64,000 bases of DNA, taken from the NCBI GenBank assembly GCA_024509875.1, contig JAMPIV010012453.1, positions 62,001 to 126,000 of the forward strand. The letters are read 5' to 3'. The notes under the pieces were generated by a model. That model was not told the origin of the DNA. It saw only the letters and a list, made by a program, of their open reading frames with translations, and did not search any database. Below are positions 22,592 to 32,975 of the stretch, one piece after another. The DNA comes from Oreohelix idahoensis. Its lineage: Eukaryota > Mollusca > Gastropoda > Stylommatophora > Oreohelicidae. A program made the translations under genes and the position numbers. Position 1 is the first letter of the stretch, and every line of letters starts with the position of its first letter.

Positions 22592-22655
22592 TAAAATATT
22601 AATAATAACCTGAGATTTCGTCTCGAGTATTAGCGGGCGTACGAAAAAAAAAAAA
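22592..22655 (+). mobile_element. 64-bp A-tailed retroposed fragment, hairpin-tailed SINE family
   Basis: The TSD aacctctcctgt is at 22580-22591 and 22656-22667 (12 bp). The insert is a short 5' part, then CTGAGATTTCGTCTCGAGTA and TTAGCGGGCGTACG, then a pure A tail. It is a second member of the family at 13866-13967. Confidence 0.8.
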
Positions 22656-22689
22656 AACCTCTCCTGTAGGTGTCTGTGGCTGCATCATC

Positions 22690-23080
22690 TTAGATATTTA
22701 GTGCAAACATCAAGAACAGTGCTTTGTCTGTTGATCTAATAGTCAGTCCATTCATTCTGATGTTGAACTTAGGTTTGCAGTTGTTGCTTACCACTGATTT
22801 CTATTTTGGACCATCTCTTGGTTGCCTTAGTTTTTTCTAACTGTTCATGTCCAGATTCGCTTTGACCTCCCAACTATTCTCTTGTGGGTTCCAGTAAACA
22901 GTGTGACTATACTGGTCAGTTGTTTCCTGAGTGTGTCTCATCTATCTCTAATTTCTCTGTTTAATCTCCAGCAGTGTTAGTTCCTCTCTAGTTCTATCAC
23001 ACAAGTCTCTGTTATTATATCTGGCCATTTGGTAGGGTAGATATCTTCTAGTGAATGTATTGAGTTGGCACAGGATATCC
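22690..23080 (-). mobile_element. Decayed LINE C-terminal fragment
   Basis: The minus strand gives broken matches to RTE-like C-termini: LCQLNTFTRRYLPYQMA, NNRDLCDRTREE, LLEIKQRN, VYWNPQEN. Stops are frequent and ends are not defined. Confidence 0.55.
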
Positions 23081-23086
23081 TTGGTG

Positions 23087-23367
23087 ACATTAATACCACG
23101 ACCTACACATGCAGATGCCTAGTGCTCCCAGCATGTTCAACCTACCTGAACAGATCATGGAGGAGAGGCCAGACAAAACCAGTTCTCAAGGTTCTGGGGT
23201 TGGGCTACAGCCAACAACCAAGCTCAGAAAACGATGCCACAGAAGTGGTAATTAACCATCAGCCTGCATCTGAAGAATCCTCCCAAGAGAGACGTATGAC
23301 ATGACAAAATGATCTAATAGTACAACATATTGTTTTCTTCTTCCTCTTGCAGCTCCATGTGGGTCAT
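23087..23367. other. Unassigned stretch
   Basis: A 79-codon plus-strand ORF (23065-23304) has no recognisable motif and overlaps the end of the LINE fragment. Confidence 0.25.
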
Positions 23368-23379
23368 AATACTTTATTC

Positions 23380-23594
23380 TTCTTCTTCTTCTTCTTCTGT
23401 CCTTAGCCACCGACCGTCAAAGCAGTCAGTGGCCATTACGCCTAGTGGCGTCTTAGGGCAACAGCAGATAGGTTTTCTTTGCCATTGTTTCCCATCACGC
23501 CTAGTGGCGTCTTTAGGGCAATGGCAAATCAACCCATTTGCCGTTGTTTCCGTAATCGAAGTGTCTGGCAAACGGGTGATCAGCCCGTTGGTAA
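23380..23594 (-). mobile_element. LINE-tailed SINE, 215 bp, 12-bp TSD
   Basis: The TSD aatactttattc is at 23368-23379 and 23595-23606. On the minus strand the 5' end carries a small hairpin (CGGGCTGATCACCCG), then two copies of the palindrome-like GACGCCACTAGGCGT block, and the last about 85 bp plus the GAA-repeat tail match the 3' end of the LINE at 49843-53200. A second, longer member is at 31630-32036. Confidence 0.85.
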
Positions 23595-24121
23595 AATACT
23601 TTATTCAGATCTCTTTAAAGTTTCTCCTTCCTGCACAGTCCACTTCAGCTCTTTCCATGTTCTCTCTGCTCCATGTCATCTTAACTTTTTCCCCCATGTC
23701 CTACACTCTGTCACTCAAGTTATTGTCTTCCCTGTTCTCTGTCACTCATTTTTCTATGCCTTCCCTGCTGTCTGTTACTAGTTCTTTCTGTGTCTTCCTG
23801 TCTGTCTGTACTTCTTTTAGCTGTTATTGTCTTATACAATAACATTACAGGGTCATTTTCAACTTAGTTGAATGGTGTGGGTTTGATTCTGCTTCCTTTT
23901 TTAATTGCTAAGTTTTTACTGGTTAGGGGAGCAAACTTCACTCATAACTATTCTTAACTGCCTATCATGGTATATTTTGTGGAGTGCAGTGATTTTTTCC
24001 CCCAATGTACAGGGCCTTGCGATTCACATGGCAAACAGCTTTACAGAACCTTATGAGAACATCAAAGCAAAGATATAAAAGGAGAATTTACATTATAAAG
24101 TTGTGCAGCAAATTTGTTCAC

Positions 24122-24225
24122 CTTTTACAAAATGTGTGCCCACATTCCAGAGTATGAGGATCTTGAAGATATCCAAAACATATAGTGCAGCGAAGGAATA
24201 GACTCCAGTGTTCAGGTATTATATT
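24122..24225 (-). CDS. RING gene exon: first half of the C3HC4 finger
   Basis: The acceptor TCTATATTCAG ends at 24226 and the donor AAAG|GTGAAC is at 24122/24121. The 34 codons plus two bases encode NIIPEHWSLFLR, then CTIC, FGYLQDPHTLE and CGHTFCK: the first five zinc ligands (C, C, C, H, C) of a RING finger. The two trailing bases AG join G of the next exon to give Arg, directly followed by the sixth ligand. Exact phase match and perfect ligand spacing across a 1.8-kb intron make a chance origin unlikely. The N-terminal exon with the start Met lies upstream (higher coordinates); a candidate is at 26124-26170. Confidence 0.8.
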
Positions 24226-24727
24226 CTGAATATAGACAGTGAAACCACTGTGATAAATACTTTATCTACTAAGTGAGTAATGACTGTCATAAAGAATGAA
24301 GTTACATGTTCATGTGTCTTGTATGCAGAGCAGTAGCAGGGGTGGGGCAACCACCCCAGATTCAAAGAGTAAGAGGGAGCAGGAACTATGAAAATAAATA
24401 GTCTTGTTCATGCTCATCACATGATGTGGGGGCGCAACAGATTCTGTTTCTGGGGTGCAGAAATATGTTCCTATGGCTCTGCATACATGATTAATATTTG
24501 CAGGATAAAAATGCACTAAACTCTTAATACTGTTTGATTTAAAATCTAATTTTTTAAAACAGGCACCACTCATCTTTCCCTCATAACGACAGTTATGACA
24601 CAGTGGGCTGTTGTCATTTATTATATTTTCAAATAATGGCTTTGTTATGAGTTAGCAGTTGTTATTACTACAGCATGAACTTGTCTACCAGTGTTTGTAA
24701 CAACAACACATCTTACTTAATTTTTTA

Positions 24728-24957
24728 TTTCACAGTCCACTCTTGACGTGAACCATCATGGGGAGCTGAAGTTTTTGTTCTTGAGCCAAGTGTACCACAT
24801 TGGTAGCTGTGAGCCCATCTTTTAAGATTTCTATAATATTTATTATCCATCTGCTGCTTGGTTGCCCTGAAACCAGATCTACCGTTGAAGGTGTTAATGG
24901 TAACTGATCAAGCTCCATTCTCATGAGTTGGCTGAACCACTTTATTTTCTGTCTACA
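24728..24957 (-). mobile_element. LINE C-terminal fragment
   Basis: The minus strand encodes KIKWFSQLMRMELDQLP and following residues, matching the conserved W(F/L)GHxxRM box of RTE-like LINE C-termini, then ends in an open tail region. Ends not defined. Confidence 0.5.
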
Positions 24958-25500
24958 TATTTGATCATCATCTTCATTATTCCTTTTTGTTCCCTGTGGA
25001 ACATAGGGCTGAAACAGTTGCTCTCCATCGATTTCTGTTCTGAGCTGTCTTTTTCATCTGTGCCCAAGTCATTCCAATTTCCCTAGCCTCCTCTTCAACA
25101 GTTCTTCTCCAAGTTCTCTTTGGCCTCCCCACTCTTCTTTTCATCTGTGGGTTCCAGTCAAGGGCAACTCTGGCTATGCTTGATTTTTCTCTTCTGAGTG
25201 TATGTCCTATCCATCCCCACTTTCTTAATTTCTGTTTGTATTGGCTGTTGTCCGCATCTTTTCCTTAGCTCTATATTTGTTATTACAACTGGCCATCTTA
25301 TGCAGAGGATCCGTTGGAGACATCTATTTACAAATGTCTGTAACTTGGAGGTGATACTCTTTGAGACATGCCATGTCTCTGAGCCATACAGCAAGACTGA
25401 CTTCACATTTGAGTTAAAGATTCTAATTTTGTTCTCTCTGGATATAGCTGAGGAGTTCCATATTGGTCGAAAGGCATTAAATTCATTTGGCATCCAGAAT
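24958..25500 (-). mobile_element. 5'-truncated RTE-like LINE fragment
   Basis: The minus strand from 25493 encodes AFRPIWNSSAISRENKIRI, SVLLYGSETW, NRCLQRILCIRWP, then after one frameshift near 25190 the box WGWIGHTLRREKS, WNPQMKRRVGRPKRTWRRTV and ATVSALCS. It ends in a GAT-repeat tail at about 24960-24975. It is sense-oriented in the inferred RING-gene intron. Confidence 0.7.
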
Positions 25501-25505
25501 TGAAA

Positions 25506-26123
25506 TTCACGTATTTGATGCAGGATGTCAATCCTACAATTTTTCTATGTCATCATTTCTCAATCTGTCTCTCCAGGTAGTATTAATAGCTTTTCTTAAG
25601 CATTTAATTGTTATTTTTCTATGTGATTTTTCTCTCCTGTTGTCAGGGGCCATGTTTGACAATGATAGCACAGAGTTGGTAAGAATATACTACAGTATTT
25701 ATTAATTGTCATTTAGTTTCCATACTAACAATAAACAGTTGGCAAGTCACAACACTGGGTTTTAGACAACTTGTTTCAATTTTTCTGTTAAGTTTTCCAT
25801 TTTCTGTGAAAATGCTACCTAAGTACAGTACTTAATCTCTAGAACCTGTCTAAACTTAATGCGTTGGACATGTATGTTGAGTGGATCTGGTAATCTGCTG
25901 ATCTTCATACTTTCTGTCTTGAACAGTAATCAAGTATACAAAAATCATCAGGCTTTAAAAAAAAACCATAACAGCTGTAGCCATTAATTCAGTAATTTTA
26001 ACAAAGATAACTTATCCTGCAGTATCTCTGAATATGACTACACGATTAAATACTACAACATGCCTTGAAATTTATTTCAGCCTCCACCATTTTCCGCAGC
26101 CTGGTGTCATTCACATGTCTTAC
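25506..26123. other. Non-coding AT-rich stretch
   Basis: No exon or transposon end is supported here. Confidence 0.35.
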
Positions 26124-26170
26124 CGCCCTGTCTGCTTTCCTGCGTGTGCCCTTTTTGGCTCTTGCATTAA
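26124..26170 (-). CDS. Candidate upstream exon of the RING gene (basic segment)
   Basis: An ATAACAG acceptor (to 26171) and a strong donor GCG|GTAAGA (26124/26123) bound 47 bp encoding NARAKKGTRRKADRA, ending in phase 0, as the 24122-24225 exon requires. A basic leader before a RING is plausible. The open frame actually continues past the donor for 24 more codons, so the exon could be longer or this could be chance. Low confidence. Confidence 0.3.
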
Positions 26171-27080
26171 CTGTTATAAATAAAAAAATTTATTAACAAA
26201 GAATGAATTCTATATATGTTTTGTCACTTGATTTATGAGAAAGAATTGTATGAACCCAGATTTTTTCTTTCCATGAACAGTATGCTCACGTGCGTTAGCA
26301 AAGATACATTAGAAAGTTGTAGCAGTTATACCCATACTAAAACCAGAGAAGGAAGCACATGATGCAAAGTTCCAACACACCAATAGCGCTGACAACTTGG
26401 GAATATAAACAGAAACTGGTTAACAACAGATGAATATTCTGTTTAAAAAAAAAGTAACACAAAGTAACCCCTTCCAGATTCAAGAAAAACAAGCAAACTG
26501 GATCAGCTTCTTAGGCAGGAACATAAGGATAAAATCGTGATTTACAAGGAATGCAAAAATAACTCATATTCTGAGAAGTAGCAAGAGTGTAAGATGAATT
26601 TTCGAGGGACAATACACTTATAAGATAAGATTAAAAGGATAGATATATCAGAACAATTTAAAATACACATGAAAATTCTTACAGGACAGATACTTTACAA
26701 TACAGATAAGTAATGACAGACCATGGTTGCATGAATTGAAAACTTAATTCCCCTTGGATATATACTGTCACAGACAATATTCAACGCAGCTGGTAATGAT
26801 GAAGGAAGGAATTCAGAATCATAAAAAAGAAACTGTCACAATGTGCAGACAACACTGCAAGCCAGAAGTTGGATAAATATCTACCTAAACTATCTGGAGG
26901 TTTACAATTTCAAATAAAAAAGGTCCTACAGTAGGGCATCGAATTAAATGTAATAAAAATAAATAAACAGTAGAAGTGATATTCAATAGGGGCAGGATCA
27001 TTAAAAAAAAAAAAAAAACAAATAATATAAGGATCCATGAACAGTCAAAACCATAAAACACCCTTGTGGTATTGAGACCC
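26171..27080. other. Non-coding stretch
   Basis: AT-rich, with no supported feature; a pure A-run lies near 27003-27018. Confidence 0.35.
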
Positions 27081-27084
27081 AAAA

Positions 27085-27440
27085 GGGAGCAAAGAAAGTA
27101 ATATTGTACCCCTACCATGCATGAGATAAAAGCAGCTTAGGAGTGTTGGGCATCGCACTGGTTACCCTATCTCGTAGAAATTTTAAACTACAAAAACTTC
27201 TACACATAACATGGACAGGTCAACTAAAGAAAATAATGCAATTCAGCCATCCATGACAAAAGAAGGTATTCTGGTACAGAGGTTCATGAAGCAACCCAAA
27301 AAAAAGCCAATAGGAGTCTGGGTTGCTGATTAACCTTTTTTACATCCAGGATAAATCTCCAGGCTTGGCACCTGGAATGTTCATTTTTTAAATGAAAAAG
27401 GGAAAACTAAGAAGAGAAATTTGCAAGAGTGCACAACTAC
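27085..27440 (+). mobile_element. 5' fragment of a decayed LINE
   Basis: A 5' leader (cctaccatgcatga, then gttgggcatcgcactgg and tacc...gtagaa) is shared with 12588-12660, and the N-terminal endonuclease signature LGTWNVHF occurs at about 27364-27390. The same leader heads the decayed LINE at 12650, so this marks the family's 5' UTR. The rest of the element is gone. Confidence 0.55.
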
Positions 27441-27445
27441 AGTAT

Positions 27446-27642
27446 GGGGGGTGGGGGGGGGGGGGGGGGGGATGAACTAATGCGAGTGCAGTATATGGCT
27501 GAGCAGGTTTCAACAACAAAAATTGAACATAAAATAGCACCAAACACTAAGCACAATAGCAAGAGCAACAAAATGAAAAATCAGGAGAAGCCTTACAGCA
27601 GTATATTTTAGGTCTCATCCACCCCCCCCCCCCCCCCCCCCC
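27446..27642. repeat. Poly-G and poly-C runs flanking 140 bp
   Basis: A G-run of more than 20 (about 27446-27471) and a C-run of about 22 (27620-27642) face each other across roughly 145 bp of ordinary sequence. Together they form a complementary pair. Homopolymers this long are also assembly-error hot spots. Confidence 0.7.
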
Positions 27643-27659
27643 GTTTAATTGTTATAAAG

Positions 27660-27763
27660 CATCACAATCCATGATTCTCGCCGTTTGTACGTCGGTCACA
27701 TCTAAGGGATGCAACTGTGGTTGAAAGTTAGACATTAATTGTATTGTTTCCCTTATATGTACT
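27660..27763 (+). mobile_element. Helitron helicase remnant, left part
   Basis: Worn sequence (about 27705-27745) reads in mixed frames as the Helitron GLCNGTRL-type box (ATGCAAC...TTGAAAGTTAGACAT). It is continuous with 30932 onward once the LINE at 27764-30931 and one TSD copy are removed. Confidence 0.5.
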
Positions 27764-30700
27764 TACTTACTTACTTAGTCGTTCCCCTTCTACCGTGAGG
27801 TGTAGAGGTTTGGAAGAGAGAGCGCCAGACCATTCTATCAGCTGTCTTCTTCCTGGCCTGGTTCCATTCTAGTCCTCGGTCCTTCAAAGATTGTCTAATG
27901 TTGTCCTCCCAGCGGACTCTGGGTCGTCCTGGAGGTCTGGATCCCTGGCTCTTTGTTTCCCATGCTTGTCGTGGTAGCCGATCTTCTCCCATTCTGCAGA
28001 CATGGCCAAACCATCTTAGTTGGGACTGTTCTATTTGGGTCTGCAGCGGATGGGATTTTAGGCCTTGACGGATCGTCTGGTTGCGGACCATGTCTCTTCT
28101 TGTTACTTCAACCACTTTCCTCAGATACCTCATTTCTGAGGTTTGGATCTGGCTTTTGTGGGTTGTAGTCATTGCCCACGACTCGCATCCATATGTCAAG
28201 ACTGGGACATAGGTGGAGCGGTATACAGCCATCTTCGTTTTCTTACCAACCTCTTTCTTGCTGAGGAATCCACGATTTATGGCCTGAAAAAGTCTCCCAG
28301 CCGCTGCTTTTCGAGTGGCCAACTCTTCTTTGATGCCTCCCTTTCGGTCTATAATAGCTCCGAGATATTTAAAGTGGTCGACCTGCTCCAGGACCTGTTC
28401 TCCCAACTTAATCTGATGTTTTCTTTCTTCTCGTGATATCACCATGGATTTTGTTTTAGAGCTGCTTATGACCATCCCTCTCTTCTCCAGCTCTTCCTTC
28501 CAGACTTGCAGGTTGGATTGGAGATGTGCCTCTGATTTAGCAATCAGGGCAACATCATCAGCAAATGCCAGCTCCGAAATATAGACCTGTCTCATCTTCC
28601 AGTACCCCACTGAATACTTTCTTGTTCTCTCCTTACATGCCTTGATGACATCGTCCATAAGGAGTATGAAGAGGTAAGGTGATAGGATATCACCTTGTCT
28701 TACACCAGTGGTGGTCCTGAACTCTTCTGACTTATGGTTTGCTGTCCTCACATAATTTCTGCAAGACTTGTAGAAGCTCTGTATAGCATGAATCAGAGGT
28801 GCTGGAATATTCTTCCTTGCCAAACAGTCCCAAAGTTTGCTCCAGGGGACCCTGTCAAACGCCTTTTCCAGATCTATGAAACAAAGATGGATCTCACTCT
28901 TATACTCAAGGGCCTTTTCACTCAGCTGTCTGAGTGTGAAGATTAGGTCTTGAGTACTTCGGTTTGCTCGGAATCCGCACTGGACCTCATCCAATTGTGG
29001 CTCAGCTAGGCGTCGGAGTCTCTGCTCTAGGATTCTAGAGTAGATTTTACCAGGGACACTGAGAAGGGATATGCCTCTATGGTTTCCACACTGTCGATTG
29101 TCACCCTTTTTGAAAATTGGTGTTATGATGGCAATCTCCCAATCCTTTGGTATGGTCTTGTTGCACCATGCTGCCTGTAGGACCTTTAAGAGTAATAGGT
29201 CGCCTGATGCTCCCATGTACTTAACCATTTCTGGTGTTATACCATCATGCCCTGCTGCTTTGCCCATCTTGATTTTCTCTAGTGCTGCCCTCAGTTCTTC
29301 CATCTTTATGTCATCTTCACCATCATTGGTTTCCTCTTCTGTGTCAGTGGTTATCATTTCTGATGCTTCATCATGCTCACCATCCAGGAGTTCTGAGAAA
29401 TATTCTTTCCATCTTTCCATTACTTCCTTCGGGGCAGTAAGCAATTTGCCTTGCTTGTCCTTTATAAATTTGAGAGGGCATTGTTTTTCTTTCCTCATGT
29501 TCTTTAGGGTCTTATAGAACAATTTCTGGTTTTCTTGTGCATCTTTTTCTAGCTTTTCTCCAAATTCTTCCCAGGACTTCTGTTTTGCTGCTAGCACTTT
29601 GTTCTTTGCTTCTGTTCTGAGTGTCACATATTCTCTATATTTTTCCATTTGTCCTGTTGTGTTTTTAGCTCCTAAGTATTGTTTCCATGCCATTTTCTTC
29701 TCTCTTATTTTCTCTTTGACTTCCTCTGTCCACCAAGGTGTCCTCTTTCTCTGGTTCCCAAGTCGGACTTCACCGCATGCTTCTGCAGCAGCTGTCTTTA
29801 TGATATCCTTGAATTTATTCCAGAGGGTTTCCAAGTCATCAGGTCGTTCTTCTGTGTTGCTCACTGCTGTAGCAATAAGCCCCTGATATCTGGTCTTAAT
29901 TTCTGGCTCTCTCAGCTTGTAGGTCCTAATGCTCATTTCTCCTGCTCGTTTACTTGGTTTCTTGCGTGATGTTGGGCAGTTCCTAGGCTGAGCAACTCTT
30001 TCAGTTGTTCGTTTGATTGTTAGCAGGTAGTGATCACTTCCAATCTCTGGCCCCCTCCAGACTCTTGCATCTCGGACATATCTGAATGAGCTTCTCCGAA
30101 CAATGGCATAGTCGATCACTGACTTCTCATTCTTGGTTGGTTCACATCTAGTGTATGCATGTATGCGCTTATGGGGGAACTTTGTGTTTGTAATGATCAG
30201 ATTCTGCTCACTGCAGAATCTAAGGAGTCGCTTTCCATTGTCATTGAGAGTATCTTCTCCATATCTTCCGATAACTCCACCCCATCTAGCATGGTCATTT
30301 CCAACTCTGGCATTAAAATCTCCGAGCATAATAACTTCATCTAGGCAGTCATCCACTGTCCTTTGAAGCAGCTCGAAGAATTCCTCCTTGACCTCTGCTC
30401 TCTCATCCTCATTTGGCCCATACACTATGACCAGGTTGACTATGGTTTCTCCTTCTTTTAGTTTTACAACCATAATGCGCTCCGAGACAAAGTTCCATCC
30501 CTTGATACTATCTTTTTGATTTTGGGCCACAATGCAACCCACGCCCCCTTTAGCTCTTTCAGATATGGGTACACCACTGTAGAGCAACGTGTTGCCATCG
30601 AGATCCATGACTCCTTGTCCTTTTTTCTTCGTTTCCGTTATAGCCAGGATTTCTAGTTTTGCTTTCCTCATCTCTTCCACCAGCTCCTCTTCCTTCCCAT

Positions 30701-30931
30701 TTATACTTCTTGTGTTCCAAGTTCCATAAGTCGTAGTCCGTAGTCCGTTCCAGTTCGTCGCCTTTAGAATCAGTCCGGTTTTCTCTCTTGTAGTTCGCGT
30801 AATCATGATTTAAAGCAAACAGGTGATTGGCCTGTTGTGCCTTTGCATGGTGGAGGGGCTGCCTCCTTACGGCCTCCATGCAGGCCGCCCTCCTCCTTTT
30901 TCATCCGGGCTTGGGACCGGCATTGGCGGAG
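27764..30931 (-). mobile_element. Full-length RTE-like LINE with 16-bp TSD
   Basis: ttcccttatatgtact at 27748-27763 and 30932-30947 is a perfect 16-bp TSD. The element is 3,168 bp: a 125-bp 5' UTR (starting CTCCGCCAATGCCGGTCCCA, with CCGG-bounded stem potential), a single intact 1011-codon ORF and a short 3' UTR ending in (AAGT)n. It is inserted into the helicase part of an older Helitron. Its close match to the truncated copy at 5221-6408 shows recent activity. Confidence 0.95.
27771..30806 (-). CDS. LINE endonuclease-reverse transcriptase, intact, 1011 aa
   Basis: This single protein carries out target-primed reverse transcription: it nicks DNA and copies the element RNA. Residues about 25-270 are the EEP endonuclease (GTWNTRSI, AITETK, VIMLGDFNARVG, GSDHYLLTI). 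A linker of about 200 residues is rich in Lys/Glu. RT follows: GKAAGHDGITPEM, GNHRGISLLSVPGKIYSRIL, CGFRANRSTQDLIFTL, CFIDLEKAFDRVPW, VRQGDILSPYLFIL, LAFADDVALIA. The C-terminus has TYGCESWAM, LRWFGHVCRMGEDRLP and GRPRVRWEDNIRQSL. There is no RNase H and no separate ORF1, as in RTE-type elements. All catalytic motifs seem present. The ATG at 30806 is the first in frame. Confidence 0.95.
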   Translation of the reverse strand: MITRTTREKTGLILKATNWNGLRTTTYGTWNTRSINGKEEELVEEMRKAKLEILAITETKKKGQGVMDLDGNTLLYSGVPISERAKGGVGCIVAQNQKDSIKGWNFVSERIMVVKLKEGETIVNLVIVYGPNEDERAEVKEEFFELLQRTVDDCLDEVIMLGDFNARVGNDHARWGGVIGRYGEDTLNDNGKRLLRFCSEQNLIITNTKFPHKRIHAYTRCEPTKNEKSVIDYAIVRRSSFRYVRDARVWRGPEIGSDHYLLTIKRTTERVAQPRNCPTSRKKPSKRAGEMSIRTYKLREPEIKTRYQGLIATAVSNTEERPDDLETLWNKFKDIIKTAAAEACGEVRLGNQRKRTPWWTEEVKEKIREKKMAWKQYLGAKNTTGQMEKYREYVTLRTEAKNKVLAAKQKSWEEFGEKLEKDAQENQKLFYKTLKNMRKEKQCPLKFIKDKQGKLLTAPKEVMERWKEYFSELLDGEHDEASEMITTDTEEETNDGEDDIKMEELRAALEKIKMGKAAGHDGITPEMVKYMGASGDLLLLKVLQAAWCNKTIPKDWEIAIITPIFKKGDNRQCGNHRGISLLSVPGKIYSRILEQRLRRLAEPQLDEVQCGFRANRSTQDLIFTLRQLSEKALEYKSEIHLCFIDLEKAFDRVPWSKLWDCLARKNIPAPLIHAIQSFYKSCRNYVRTANHKSEEFRTTTGVRQGDILSPYLFILLMDDVIKACKERTRKYSVGYWKMRQVYISELAFADDVALIAKSEAHLQSNLQVWKEELEKRGMVISSSKTKSMVISREERKHQIKLGEQVLEQVDHFKYLGAIIDRKGGIKEELATRKAAAGRLFQAINRGFLSKKEVGKKTKMAVYRSTYVPVLTYGCESWAMTTTHKSQIQTSEMRYLRKVVEVTRRDMVRNQTIRQGLKSHPLQTQIEQSQLRWFGHVCRMGEDRLPRQAWETKSQGSRPPGRPRVRWEDNIRQSLKDRGLEWNQARKKTADRMVWRSLFQTSTPHGRRGTTK

Positions 30932-31408
30932 TTCCCTTATATGTACTCTCCCGAAAATAGTAACTCAACGAAGAAAAGTCGGTGTAGAACCCAGTTTCAT
31001 TCCGGAAACGGATTTAACATAATTTTGTTAAAAATAACCTTAAAATTTAAGTTTTTTATTGTTTCTTCAAGGCAAAATTTTAATGCGACGTCGTCAATTC
31101 CCAGTGATTTGCAATGACGATCAATAAGGCGCAAGGACAATCTTTTGATCACATAGGAGTTTTCCTTCCTGAACCTGTTTTCGGACACGGCCAGCTCTAT
31201 GTCGCCCTCACCCGAGGAACAAATCATGAAAACGTGAAAGTTTTTGTTAAAAAACACTTTTTATCAGGGAACATTCTTTGAAACAAATCCACGCACTTTC
31301 ACAAAAAATTTTGTTATGAAAGAACTTTTATATTGAATTTAAAAATATTTTAAAAATATATTACAGTTTTTTATTTACTTCCGTCATTATTGACGGGTTT
31401 ATTGCTAG
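30932..31408 (+). pseudogene. Helitron: Pif1-like helicase C-terminus and 3' terminus
   Basis: From about 31086 the plus strand encodes RRRQFPVIC, then with a frame slip MTINKAQGQSF, FLPEPVFGHGQLYVALTR, ending about 31281. These are the final motifs of the RepHel helicase (motifs V/VI), which unwinds DNA during rolling-circle transposition. The 3' end is textbook: a hairpin CCGTCA-TTAT-TGACGG at 31381-31396, eight bases, then CTAG (31405-31408) followed by T. Everything upstream of the helicase tail is lost or unrecognised and no 5'-TC end was found. Frames are broken, so the copy is dead. Confidence 0.8.
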
Positions 31409-31484
31409 TATATATTAATTTGTGATCACAAACATTCAGTAAAATTATTAATATTAATATCTGTTGCAACCTTTTTAACACAAG

Positions 31485-32222
<738 letters not shown>

Positions 32223-32770
32223 ACGAAAGATACCTCTCTTTATAATTTAAATACAAGTTTATGTTATTATTGATGTGAAGGATAAATGTAGTTTTTCTGG
32301 AACTGAAAAATCCCAAGAGTAAAAAACAAAAGGAAAATGTGTAACCTAATAATTTTTTTTTTTTTTTAATGTCTGGTCGGTTTCTTTGTTTGTATTTCTT
32401 ATCGGTGCCGTCAGTTTTTATGTTTCTCCCACAAATACACGTAGAAAACTGGTAATTTTCCTGAAATTGTCTTCCCATATATTTTTAATAGGTGGCGTGG
32501 CAGATGGTCAGGGAGTAGTCTGGAAAATCAGATACATTGTGGTGTCGCAGACTTTTGTATTTTTGTCTCATGTAATTCTGATCTTACACTATTTTGCCCA
32601 TCTCGTACCCATCGGTCTATCTTTTCGTGTGTCATCTACTATTTCTGGTTCCTTTGATTTTGAAATTATTTGCATATGCTGCTGTTTTTTGTTTTTGGTA
32701 TAAATACACTACCTTTCAACGGTTTTTTTCTCCCCGACGAAACATTTCTTTCAAGTGTACCTCGAAAAAA
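32223..32770. other. Non-coding stretch
   Basis: T-rich, with no supported feature. Confidence 0.35.
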
Positions 32771-32779
32771 TTAATTTCG

Positions 32780-32975
32780 GCCTTTTAATCTAGCAGAGAA
32801 GCTCCATCCTGATTTCTCACCACGGATTGCAGACTCATCAGTGTACACAATGGCGTCATCATCCAAAGCATGATCATTTATCAGCTGATCAACTTCCAGC
32901 CAAACTGGCCCAAGTTCTGCACTCTCTTCCAAACCTGATGATGACATGCTGGTAGTTCGTCCAGTTCTCACTTAC
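32780..32975 (-). mobile_element. RNase H fragment of a LINE
   Basis: The minus strand encodes DDDAIVYTDESAIRGEKSGW and SFSARLKGR, the first strand of RNase H with its catalytic Asp. It is the same family as the plus-strand copy at 36450-36830. Only about 200 bp survive. Confidence 0.65.

Noticed and set aside
30559..30879. 106-aa minus-strand ORF overlapping the start of the full-length LINE ORF
   Set aside because: Alternate-frame reading of the LINE 5' UTR and endonuclease start; no motif.
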